A stretch of 64,000 bases of DNA from Desulfobacteraceae bacterium (lineage in GTDB: Bacteria; Desulfobacterota; Desulfobacteria; Desulfobacterales; Desulfobacteraceae). The notes beneath the pieces were generated by a model that saw nothing but the letters and a program-made list of their open reading frames with translations, was not told the DNA's origin and did not search any database. The DNA lies in contig JADGFI010000010.1 of NCBI GenBank assembly GCA_016743945.1, positions 1-64,000 of the forward strand, written 5' to 3'. The translations under genes and the position numbers were made by a program. This document shows positions 54,143 through 64,000 of the stretch, one piece after another (within the stretch, counting starts at the first letter, position 1; each line of letters opens with the position of its first letter).

Positions 54143-54328
54143 TTATGCTTCGTCTGCTTTGACTTTAACATTTCTGTCCTTGTAGGCACCGCACTCGGGA
54201 CAAGCAGTATGAGGAAGCTTGGGTTCCTGGCATTCCGGACAGGTTGCGATTGTCGGGGCGCTGAGTTTGTAGTGTGTCCTTCTTTTCCTGCCTCTTGCCT
54301 TGGAACTCTTTTGTTTTGGTACTGCCAT
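54143..54328 (-). CDS. rpmF: 50S ribosomal protein L32
   Basis: 61 residues: MAVPKQKSSKARGRKRRTHY start and a zinc ribbon CPECQEP...CPECG. It is 25 bp upstream of acpP. In many bacteria plsX and fabH, fabD and fabG lie between rpmF and acpP; they are absent here. Confidence 0.95.
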   Translation of the reverse strand: MAVPKQKSSKARGRKRRTHYKLSAPTIATCPECQEPKLPHTACPECGAYKDRNVKVKADEA

Positions 54329-54538
54329 TGGTCTCTCCTAACTATAGTATTTTACTTGTTATTTTACTTTAATCACCATTACTATCCATCAAGCACATAA
54401 AACAAACATATTTACCCCAATTTCTGAAAACTGTCAAGGCAATAAAGTCCTGCCCCCTCCCTATTGCCCGATGATGGGTTTTGTGTTACTTAAGGGCTCG
54501 AATTTACAGATGAATTTTTTATTAATTTTGGAGACTCC

Positions 54539-55942
54539 ATGGATACAATAATCACGCGCTTTCCCCCTTCCCCCAGCGGGTACCTTCACATTGGCGGCGC
54601 AAGAACCGCTTTGTTCAACTGGCTTTATGCAAAAAAAACCAAGGGAAAATTTGTTTTAAGAATCGAAGATACAGATGAAGCAAGGTCTACGGAAGAATCG
54701 GTTACAGCCATATTGAAATCCCTTGAATGGCTCGGGATCGACTGGGATGAAGGCCCCTATTTCCAGACCCAGCGATATGATATCTACAATGAACACATTG
54801 AAAAGTTAGTGGAATCGGGCCATGCCTATAATTGCTCTTGCACCAAAGAAGAGATCAATGCCATGCGCGAAGACGCCCGTGCAAAGGGGAAAAACCCCCA
54901 GTACAACGGACGCTGCCGGAACCTCAACCTTCCCAAGTCAGACAATACCGTGGTCCGGTTGAAAACGCCTGCCACAGGGGTCACCCTTGTTAAGGATATG
55001 GTCAAGGGAAACACCTCTTTTCAGAATGCCGAAATCGATGATTTCATCATCCAGAGAAGCAATGGGGTTGCCATGTACAACCTGGCCGTGGTGGTGGATG
55101 ATTTGACCATGAATATCAACACCGTTATCCGGGGGGATGATCATCTGGTCAACACGCCCAAACAAATATTGATTTACCAGGCTCTGGGGGCGGAGTTACC
55201 CCTGTTCGGCCATGTCCCCATGGTACTCGGGGCCGACAAAGCCCGGCTGAGCAAACGCCACGGTGCCATGTCCGTGGGGGAATACCAAAAAATGGGATTT
55301 CTGGCCGATGCCATGATTAATTATCTGGTGCGCCTGGGGTGGTCCCACGGGGACCAGGAATTTTTTGAACGCAAGGACCTTATTGAAAAATTTGACCTGG
55401 AACACCTGGGCCGGTCTGCCTCCATGTTTGATGTTGACAAGCTTTTGGCCTTGAATGCCAAACATATCCAGAAAAAATCCCCCAAAGAACTGGGAGAACA
55501 TCTCTTGTTCCATTTGAAGACCCTGGGCATCGAGGCCAAAAATGATGCCTTTACCCAGGGCGTGATTGAAACTCTTCAACCCAGAAGCAAAACCCTGGTG
55601 GAAATGGCAAGTGCCGCTGTCTTTTATTATCGAGATGCCATTGAGTTTGATGAAAAAGCGGCCCATAAGTTTCTAACACCTGACACAATGGAGATGTTGA
55701 CAAAGGCGGCAGACGCCATTGAATCCCTCGTTGATTACAGCCAGGAAAATCTTGAAACTATTTTTAAAACGCTAATGGAAGATACCGGCTTTAAGTTCGG
55801 AAAAATTGCCCAACCCCTGAGGGTGGCCATCACCGGCACCACTGTGAGCCCCGGCATATTTGAAATGCTTCTGGCCCTGGGCCAGGAAAAAACCACCCAG
55901 CGCATCAGAAGGGCCTGCACCTTTATTCAGGACCTAGCATAA
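54539..55942 (+). CDS. gltX: Glutamyl-tRNA synthetase
   Basis: 467 residues, class I synthetase. The HIGH motif is in PPSPSGYLHIGGARTALFNW, KMSKS equivalent in DKARLSKRHGAMSV, with the GluRS C-terminal helical anticodon domain. It charges tRNA-Glu (and tRNA-Gln, to be amidated by GatCAB; gatB is at 60546). Its 3' end overlaps the convergent MEMO gene by 16 bp. Confidence 0.96.
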   Translation: MDTIITRFPPSPSGYLHIGGARTALFNWLYAKKTKGKFVLRIEDTDEARSTEESVTAILKSLEWLGIDWDEGPYFQTQRYDIYNEHIEKLVESGHAYNCSCTKEEINAMREDARAKGKNPQYNGRCRNLNLPKSDNTVVRLKTPATGVTLVKDMVKGNTSFQNAEIDDFIIQRSNGVAMYNLAVVVDDLTMNINTVIRGDDHLVNTPKQILIYQALGAELPLFGHVPMVLGADKARLSKRHGAMSVGEYQKMGFLADAMINYLVRLGWSHGDQEFFERKDLIEKFDLEHLGRSASMFDVDKLLALNAKHIQKKSPKELGEHLLFHLKTLGIEAKNDAFTQGVIETLQPRSKTLVEMASAAVFYYRDAIEFDEKAAHKFLTPDTMEMLTKAADAIESLVDYSQENLETIFKTLMEDTGFKFGKIAQPLRVAITGTTVSPGIFEMLLALGQEKTTQRIRRACTFIQDLA

Positions 55943-56802
55943 ACAAGACCTGCATATCCCACAAAACTATCTGAGCGGGAACGTTCAAAACTAGTGGCGT
56001 AGTCAAGCACAATAGCCTTGACTGCGCCTTTTTTTTTGCAGGCGGCAATGGCTGCGGCAACCGCTCCTGGGCAACACATATTTTTATGATCCAGGGCCTG
56101 GGCAATCATCTTGTCTGTATCCATTTTCTCCATTGCGGCCAGGGCCTGTTTGTCATTTTGGGTTGCCACCCATTCAACGGCCTTTTCCCCGAGGCCTGCC
56201 GGGGTAAACCCGAAATCCGGACCATAATGGGTCATGTCCGTTGAACCGATTATCCGGACACAACGGCCCAGGGTGTTTGCTTCTTCCACGGCTTTGCCGC
56301 CGATGATGGCGGCAAAGGAGGAAGGGGGCACTCCGGCCACCACAATCTTGGCGGTGGGGAAAAAATACTTGATAAAGGGATATTGGAGTTCCAGGGTATT
56401 TTCCGCGGGAAATTTTTCAGGGGATTGCCGCCGGATACCGACAGCGGCAATTTTTTCAACCAGCTCTCCATCCACTTCAATCTCCCCAAAGGGAGTTTCT
56501 ATCAACCCTTGGGTCATGATGAAGGGCTCTGTTTGTGGATGCATATGGGCACCAAATAAAAGGATGGTGTCAATTTTATCCGTTTCCTGGAAAATATCTG
56601 CCTTTGGGGGCCGAAGGGAGGCAATCACCCTGGCGGCAATGCTGCCGGAAAAATGCCAGCCGGCATGGGGAACAATTCCACCGATAAAATCGCCGGGAAG
56701 TTTGTCCCGACCCTCCCTTAAAAATTGCTGGATGGCGGATTCACACTCCCGGGCAGTTCCGGGATACCAGGTACCGGCAAAAACGGCCTGCTTTTTTTCC
56801 AT
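55927..56802 (-). CDS. AmmeMemoRadiSam system protein B (MEMO1 family)
   Basis: 291 residues. Conserved His/Asp positions of the MEMO fold are in GGIVPHAGWHFSGSIAA (about 42-58), LFGAHMHPQTEP, IIGSTDMTHYGPDFGF and MCCPGAVAAAIAA. MEMO proteins resemble nonheme iron dioxygenases without their activity; the bacterial AmmeMemoRadiSam partners (AMMECR1 and radical SAM) are not in the window. It follows hypB on the same strand; the function is unproven. Confidence 0.9.
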   Translation of the reverse strand: MEKKQAVFAGTWYPGTARECESAIQQFLREGRDKLPGDFIGGIVPHAGWHFSGSIAARVIASLRPPKADIFQETDKIDTILLFGAHMHPQTEPFIMTQGLIETPFGEIEVDGELVEKIAAVGIRRQSPEKFPAENTLELQYPFIKYFFPTAKIVVAGVPPSSFAAIIGGKAVEEANTLGRCVRIIGSTDMTHYGPDFGFTPAGLGEKAVEWVATQNDKQALAAMEKMDTDKMIAQALDHKNMCCPGAVAAAIAACKKKGAVKAIVLDYATSFERSRSDSFVGYAGLVYARS

Positions 56803-56850
56803 GGTTCCCTCCCTAATTTTATCTGGACTTAAATTTATCTGACCCCAGCT

Positions 56851-57519
56851 TTATCGGGCAGTTTTTTCCTTTACCTTATTTCTGAGCCATTCAAGCCAGG
56901 GTTCAAACCCTTCTTGAGTTTTAGCGGAAATCTCGAACACGGGCATGCCCGGATGAACCTTTCGCATATTATCCACGGCCAGGGCCGCGTCAAAGTCAAG
57001 AAAGGGCAAAAGATCCACCTTGTTCAAAATAGCGATATCCGCCACCTGGAACATGAGGGGATATTTTAAGGGTTTATCTTCACCTTCGGTGACACTCAGG
57101 ACAACCGCCTTTGCATCCTCGCCAATATCAAATTCCGCAGGGCATACCAGGTTGCCGATATTTTCCACGATGAGCAGATCCAGATCGTCACACCCCAACT
57201 GCCTTGCCGAGGCATCTATAAGGTGGGCGGCCAAATGACAATCTCCGCCAAACTGATCCGTATTGATCTGGGTAACCTTGGCATGGGTGACCAAAAGCCT
57301 GTCTGCATCATTGGTGGTGCAGACATCCCCCACAATCACCCCCACTCTGATTTCTGGCATCAAATGGTTCAGGGTTTTACAAAGTGTTTCGGTTTTGCCT
57401 GATCCCGGAGAGGACATCATGTTCAGGACAAACACATTTTTTTCCTTAAAAAAAGCCCTGTTCTGATCGGCGTCTGTTTCGTTTTGCGCAAGTACCCGTT
57501 TTTGAATATTTATTTCCAT
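56851..57519 (-). CDS. hypB: Hydrogenase nickel incorporation GTPase HypB
   Basis: 222 residues. P-loop SSPGSGKTETL (about 36-46), the metal-site CH pair region (GGDCHLAAHLIDAS), and switch/base motifs VENIGNLVCPAEFD and NKVDLLPF. It delivers nickel to [NiFe]-hydrogenase with HypA. It lacks the N-terminal His-rich nickel-storage stretch. It lies 89 bp after hypA. Confidence 0.95.
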   Translation of the reverse strand: MEINIQKRVLAQNETDADQNRAFFKEKNVFVLNMMSSPGSGKTETLCKTLNHLMPEIRVGVIVGDVCTTNDADRLLVTHAKVTQINTDQFGGDCHLAAHLIDASARQLGCDDLDLLIVENIGNLVCPAEFDIGEDAKAVVLSVTEGEDKPLKYPLMFQVADIAILNKVDLLPFLDFDAALAVDNMRKVHPGMPVFEISAKTQEGFEPWLEWLRNKVKEKTAR

Positions 57520-57608
57520 GGTTCTTTCCTTGTTTTGGCTGTTTCAAATTTACACCTTGCCCGATTTTTATTCGGGTTTTAGATCCCAAAGCCCGGTCGA
57601 GGAGAAAG

Positions 57609-57965
57609 TCAGGCCTTCTCATCGGCCAATTCTATGGAAGTGATCTCGATTTCCCTTCCACAAATCATCTCAACCTCCCCAATCTCGCAGTCCGGGCATT
57701 TAAACATGGGGCTATCCACCTCCCACTCCTGGTGGCAAACCTTGCAACAAATTTTAACCGGCACCGACTCAATCACCAGCCTGGCATTCTCCAGGGGGGT
57801 ATCTTTGGTAATAATTTCAAAACAAAAGGTCAGGCTGTGCTCCACCACCGAGGCCAGCTTCCCGATTCTCAAATTAAGGATCTCCACCTTGGGATCTGTC
57901 ATATCCCCGGGGATTGCATCCATTGCAATTTTGACCAATTCTTCAGCAATGCCCATTTCATGCAT
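57609..57965 (-). CDS. hypA: Hydrogenase nickel incorporation protein HypA
   Basis: 118 residues. The N-terminal Met-His-Glu binds nickel; a zinc domain with two CxxC motifs (CKVC near 75, CPDC near 92) follows. It ends 3 bp... of spacing from tgt, which lies upstream on the same strand. Hydrogenase structural genes are not in the window. Confidence 0.94.
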   Translation of the reverse strand: MHEMGIAEELVKIAMDAIPGDMTDPKVEILNLRIGKLASVVEHSLTFCFEIITKDTPLENARLVIESVPVKICCKVCHQEWEVDSPMFKCPDCEIGEVEMICGREIEITSIELADEKA

Positions 57966-57967
57966 AT

Positions 57968-60182
<2,215 letters not shown>

Positions 60183-60183
<1 letters not shown>

Positions 60184-60374
60184 TAATTGCCCCCCATGGC
60201 AAGGGAAACAAGACCCAGACCTGCCAGCATCAGAAAAAAACCAAACCGCCGAAGATGCGCATCGGAAAGCCCCAGAATCATTTGAACCGTTGCCTTCATT
60301 TTGCCAGGGAAAGCAAAATAGGGCAACCCTTCAACAATCATGACCATGCCGATGACACTAAGAAAAAATTTCAT
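60183..60374 (-). CDS. DUF2065 family small membrane protein
   Basis: 63 residues with two likely membrane helices (FLSVIGMVMIVEGLPYFAFP and FGFFLMLAGLGLVSLAM) and a short middle segment with LGLSDAHLRRFG. It matches DUF2065 (YjeT-like) in length and pattern. It overlaps queA by 1 bp. Function unknown. Confidence 0.85.
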
Positions 60375-60545
60375 ACAAACGATCCCCTGTTATTTCCTGC
60401 GGTTATAAAATCAATAAACCCCTCTTTTATAATTTTAGGTCTGGTATTGCAATAAAAATTATATTGATTATTCAAAATATCAAGGTTATAAAGAAAGGCT
60501 ATTACTTGGAAAACCCTATATAATACCAAAGGAACCTATATATTT

Positions 60546-61982
60546 ATGGCGTTTGAACCTGTCATTGGCCTTGAAGTCCATGCCCAATTAAAAACAAAGA
60601 CAAAAATTTTCTGCAATTGCTCCACCCAATTTGGAAAATCCCCCAATGCCAACACCTGTCCGGTTTGCACCGGTATGCCCGGGGTATTGCCCGTTCTCAA
60701 CCGGCAGGCTGTCACCTTTGCCGTTAAAGCCGCCCTTGCCACCGACTGCACCATTGCAAGAGAAAGCCGGTTTGACCGGAAAAATTATTTTTATCCGGAC
60801 CTGCCCAAGGGATACCAGATAACCCAGTATGCCGCCCCCATTGCAGAGCACGGCCACCTGGACATAGAAACCGAGGAAAGGGGCAAAAAAACCATCGGCA
60901 TCACCCGGATCCACATGGAAGAGGATGCCGGTAAACTCATCCATGACCCGATTTTGGCCAAGAGCATGGTGGATCTAAACCGCACGGGAGTGCCTCTCAT
61001 TGAGATTGTCAGTGAGCCCGACATCCGCACGGCCAAAGAAGCCGGGGCCTACTTGAGAAAACTGCATGCCATCTTAAAATATATTGATGTCTGTGACGGC
61101 AACATGGAAGAGGGAAGTTTCCGGTGTGATGCCAATATTTCCCTGCGGCCCATGGGCCGGGAAAAATTCGGCACCCGGGCGGAACTGAAAAATCTTAATT
61201 CCTTTAAAAATGTCGAAAAAGCCATCAACTATGAGATCCAGCGCCAGACCTATGTGTTGGAAGAAGGCGGGACAGTGATCCAGGAAACCCGTCTCTGGGA
61301 CCCCAATAAAAACAAAACCACCTCCATGCGGGGCAAGGAAGAGGCCCATGATTATCGATACTTTCCTGATCCTGATCTGGTTCCTTTGATAGTGGATGAG
61401 GGTTGGATCGATTCGGTGGCAAAGGAGATGCCCGAGCTGCCCGAACAAAAGCAGGCCCGTTTTGTTGATCAGTTTCACTTATCCCCCTATGACGCACAGG
61501 TGCTCACCGCCACCATTGATCTGGCCAATTATTTTGAAGAAACCATCCAGGGCCTCACCAATATCAAACAAGCTGCCAACTGGACCATGACCACCCTTTT
61601 GGCCATGCTCAATACCAAGGGATTGGATATTACCCAGTCAAAGGTTTCAGCCAAGGCGTTCTCCTCTCTTTTGCAGCTCCTTGAACGAGGGAATATCAAT
61701 GCCACCGCCGCCAAAACCGTATTTGAAGAGATGGTGACATCGGGCAAGGCTCCCCGGGACATTGTAAAGGAAAAGGGGTTGGAACAGGTGTCTGACCAGA
61801 CAGAACTTGAAAAAATAGTGGCGGCCATTATCTGTGACAACCCGGAAGAAGCGGCTGCCTATGGCGCCGGAAAAACCAAATTGTTCAGTTTTTTCATGGG
61901 ACAGGTCATGAAAAAAACCCGGGGCAAGGCAGATCCGAAAATTGTCACCTCCCTTATTAAATCCCAATTGTCTAAATCCTAG
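60546..61982 (+). CDS. gatB: Aspartyl/glutamyl-tRNA amidotransferase subunit B
   Basis: 478 residues. [19 protein letters not shown] at the start, [48 protein letters not shown] and the C-terminal tRNA-binding YqeY-like tail. With GatA and GatC (elsewhere) it amidates Glu-tRNA-Gln, matching a GltX that would charge both tRNAs. Confidence 0.96.
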   Translation: MAFEPVIGLEVHAQLKTKTKIFCNCSTQFGKSPNANTCPVCTGMPGVLPVLNRQAVTFAVKAALATDCTIARESRFDRKNYFYPDLPKGYQITQYAAPIAEHGHLDIETEERGKKTIGITRIHMEEDAGKLIHDPILAKSMVDLNRTGVPLIEIVSEPDIRTAKEAGAYLRKLHAILKYIDVCDGNMEEGSFRCDANISLRPMGREKFGTRAELKNLNSFKNVEKAINYEIQRQTYVLEEGGTVIQETRLWDPNKNKTTSMRGKEEAHDYRYFPDPDLVPLIVDEGWIDSVAKEMPELPEQKQARFVDQFHLSPYDAQVLTATIDLANYFEETIQGLTNIKQAANWTMTTLLAMLNTKGLDITQSKVSAKAFSSLLQLLERGNINATAAKTVFEEMVTSGKAPRDIVKEKGLEQVSDQTELEKIVAAIICDNPEEAAAYGAGKTKLFSFFMGQVMKKTRGKADPKIVTSLIKSQLSKS

Positions 61983-62029
61983 GCCTAATCAAAAAATTGA
62001 TTCAATCAACCCCTTAAGGAAACCCTATT

Positions 62030-62677
62030 GTGAAAGAAATTACCCGGCTTCATCGTTTTTTCTGGACAGCGATCTTCCTTGCCCTTTCATTGACCACCAT
62101 GCTGCAGACAGCTGTGGCCAAGGAAATCAAGGTGGCCATACTCCCCTTTACCCTGAATGCTGCCGAGGATCTGACCCATGTTCAAAACGGCATTTTTTAC
62201 ATGCTTTACTCCCGGCTCTCCTGGCAGAATCATGTGACGGTCATTCCCAAAACCCAGATCAAAACCCATCTGGCAGACCTTAAAACCGTTTCCGGGAAAA
62301 AGGCTACAGGCAATCAGCTGGTTGCTCAAATTGCCGCAAAAACCGCCAGCGATTATGTTTTGACGGGAAGTGTCACAAAACTTGCAGGATCTTTCAGTAT
62401 TGATACCCAGGTCTATGACATCAAAAACAAACGGTTCATGTCCTTTTTTGAACAATCCAAAATCACCGACGACCTCATCGACAAGGTGGATAGAATTGCC
62501 GCCACCGTCAACAAAAAGGCCTTTGACCGCTCCACGGTAACCTATGAACAAATGGAAAGGGAAAAACAGGCCCATATCAACAAGCTGAAACGACAAAATC
62601 CTGAACACTTGATGAAGGTGCCGGCGGGACAGCAGGAACAAGGTCCCGGCTGGAAGGTCTGGGAGTATCTTTTTTAG
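62030..62677 (+). CDS. Exported protein with TolB/CsgG-like N-terminal domain
   Basis: 215 residues from GTG 62030. An N-terminal signal peptide (IFLALSLTTMLQTAVAK) is followed by EIKVAILPFTLNAAEDLTHV, a first-strand pattern of TolB-N/CsgG/FlgT-like periplasmic domains, then KTASDYVLTGSVTKLAGSFSIDTQVYD. The C-terminal 45 residues are charged and helical. No lipobox is clear. It lies 47 bp after gatB. Function unknown; a role in the envelope is likely. Confidence 0.7.
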   Translation: MKEITRLHRFFWTAIFLALSLTTMLQTAVAKEIKVAILPFTLNAAEDLTHVQNGIFYMLYSRLSWQNHVTVIPKTQIKTHLADLKTVSGKKATGNQLVAQIAAKTASDYVLTGSVTKLAGSFSIDTQVYDIKNKRFMSFFEQSKITDDLIDKVDRIAATVNKKAFDRSTVTYEQMEREKQAHINKLKRQNPEHLMKVPAGQQEQGPGWKVWEYLF

Positions 62678-62841
62678 ACCCCTTTTCTAAACTCCCGGAA
62701 AGTACCCCGGGAGCAAAAAAAACACATTTTTATAACAACCCTATACGCCATGACTCAAATGGATCAATTATCCCAGCTTTTTAATTTCTTAAAACCGGTA
62801 TATTCACCCTTATTCCTGTCATATTGCCGACGCACCAAAAG

Positions 62842-62878
62842 AAAAGGTCTGGTGATCATTAGATCACCAGACCTTTTT
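62842..62878. terminator. Bidirectional terminator between the TolB-like gene and the porin gene
   Basis: AAAAGGTCTGGTGATC (62842-62857) pairs perfectly with its complement at 62862-62877, loop ATTA, with a T-run on the plus strand and an A-run on the other side. Confidence 0.92.
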
Positions 62879-62920
62879 ATGCATTCAGGTGGTTTGACTT
62901 AAGCGTTAAATCTGCTTAAT

Positions 62921-64000
62921 TTAGAAGTTGATCTGCCATTTGATGCCAAAATAGGTGGCATCAGGCTGACCCTCTTGTTTAAAATCAGCCCGGCCAACTT
63001 CAGGGGTAAGGAAAACCCCGGGGGCCAGAAAAATGGTGGACTGAAGATAATAGGTGACCGCATCGTCTTTGGTGGAACCATCTTTATCAAGTTCTGTTTT
63101 TACATATCCGTAACCTGCTTCCAGATAGAGGCCTTCCCGAATTTTATAACCGGCAACCAGGAGGCCTGCAAAGGCATCATTATCCGTGACAGTCTCAGTA
63201 GCTGTAGTATAGTCGGCATAGCCCCAGCCTGCCCCATCAAATTCACTGGCATTTGCGTTTCCAAGTGTTGAAAACAGGGCGCCACTGACTAGAATATCCA
63301 CCATGTTACCAACATTCTGACCACCCCAGAGGTTACCTTTTAAATAAATCCCGCCGAAATCCATACGGCCGCCAACTGCCAGAACATAGGAGGTCACTTT
63401 TTCCGATTTTGCTGCACCCACCACATCAAAGGTCTGCCAACCACCGGCCAGGGCCACATGACCATTACTAAAATCATATTTATACTTGGCCTGGATGCAG
63501 GGAATCTTGATTTCTGTGGCAGGAGCTGGATTCATAGGATACAAAATTCCATTACCAGGGTCTATCGTGGTCACGGCAACCCGTGCTCTGGGCTGAACAG
63601 CTGCAATCTGGAAATTTCCGAATTTCAAACGGATCATGGCTTTCCGGCTGCCGTAGAGCATGCCAAAGGTGGACATGTTGTGATCCCCCTTGTTGAATCC
63701 GTCAATGCTGTAAGTCTGGTTGGAATAGGGCATCAGCAGGGGGGTATAATTCTGGCCGATGCCGAGGGAGCCTGCTCCGAAATTCCATTCACCCCAGAGG
63801 ATACGAATATTGGCGTTGCCGCCCAGCGCACCGAACTCAAATTTTCCAGTCAATTCATCACTGACTTTTACATTGGCCCCGATACGGGCATTCCCATAGA
63901 GTTTTTGTTCATAATTACTAGTGTCATCACCCGAATTTCCGAAGACGGCACTTGAACCGCCCGCTGCCACAGCGGCTGGGGTGGCAAAGGGACTGTTATC
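62921..64000 (-). CDS. Outer-membrane porin, N terminus outside the window
   Basis: The last 359 residues are visible; the start lies beyond the right edge and the frame stays open to the end. Alternating polar/hydrophobic strands with turns rich in Gly, Asn and Asp and a C-terminal aromatic end (FGIKWQINF) are typical of 16-stranded beta-barrel porins of Desulfobacterota. Transport selectivity is unknown. Confidence 0.85.
   Translation of the reverse strand, partial: DNSPFATPAAVAAGGSSAVFGNSGDDTSNYEQKLYGNARIGANVKVSDELTGKFEFGALGGNANIRILWGEWNFGAGSLGIGQNYTPLLMPYSNQTYSIDGFNKGDHNMSTFGMLYGSRKAMIRLKFGNFQIAAVQPRARVAVTTIDPGNGILYPMNPAPATEIKIPCIQAKYKYDFSNGHVALAGGWQTFDVVGAAKSEKVTSYVLAVGGRMDFGGIYLKGNLWGGQNVGNMVDILVSGALFSTLGNANASEFDGAGWGYADYTTATETVTDNDAFAGLLVAGYKIREGLYLEAGYGYVKTELDKDGSTKDDAVTYYLQSTIFLAPGVFLTPEVGRADFKQEGQPDATYFGIKWQINF

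Overview
The window looks like chromosome from a strictly anaerobic, sulfate-reducing member of the Desulfobacterota (Desulfobacteraceae-like). Evidence: an ATP sulfurylase of the dissimilatory kind (41025-42302), a HdrA/MvhD/MetV/MetF cluster that belongs to Wood-Ljungdahl C1 metabolism (6606-13156), a long acyl-CoA dehydrogenase next to a phasin-like protein, hydrogenase maturation genes (hypA, hypB), and three reading frames that only make sense if an internal TGA is read as selenocysteine. I see no tRNA, rRNA, insertion sequence, prophage or CRISPR array.

Layout. 1-6600: tail of an unknown gene, a SAM methyltransferase, an RND efflux pair (membrane-fusion protein and pump) and yebG. 6606-13156 (minus strand): metF, metV, mvhD and a very large HdrA-GltD-HdrA fusion, forming one tightly overlapped operon with a strong ribosome-binding site, a -10 box and four 21-bp-phased palindromes upstream. 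13851-18863: AmpG-like permease, metallo-hydrolase, acyl-CoA dehydrogenase, phasin-like protein. 18958-26907: an unusual block with a CheD homologue that lacks its catalytic cysteine, a cytoplasmic substrate-binding-protein (SBP) homologue, a NitT/TauT-type ABC ATPase, a Tat-exported SBP, a permease, a CheY receiver fused to a cytoplasmic SBP domain, an acidic protein, a DUF2058 protein and a spermidine-synthase-like protein. 26966-32202: aldehyde dehydrogenase, nth, a ThiI-like sulfurtransferase, an orphan response regulator, rlmN. 32299-38391 (plus): the translation operon ffh-rpsP-khpA-rimM-trmD-RNA methyltransferase-rplS-rnhB-yraN-rsmI. 38661-43842: Pit transporter, sat, a HAD phosphatase and an exported DUF1573 selenoprotein. 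43932-54328 (minus): pabBC, an MBL hydrolase, nusB, ribH, ribBA, ribE, ribD, nrdR, dCMP deaminase, glyA, rpiB, acpP, rpmF. 54539-64000: gltX, a MEMO-family protein, hypB, hypA, tgt, queA, a DUF2065 protein, gatB, a TolB-like exported protein and the C-terminal part of a porin.

How the parts work together. MetF and MetV with HdrA and MvhD match the known association of a methylene-tetrahydrofolate reductase with a heterodisulfide-reductase-like electron-bifurcating module. The fused GltD-like domain suggests NAD(P)H as one electron partner. Both HdrA and MvhD appear to use selenocysteine at conserved cysteine-ligand positions. The CheY-SBP fusion, the second cytoplasmic SBP and the CheD homologue around one ABC transporter are the best candidate for an undescribed system: a link between uptake of a small molecule and a chemotaxis-type phosphorelay. 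An interspersed two-hairpin element of about 80 nt occurs upstream of the CheY-SBP gene and again upstream of ribH, in the same orientation relative to transcription. A 27-codon repeat-encoded micro-ORF bridges rimM and trmD.
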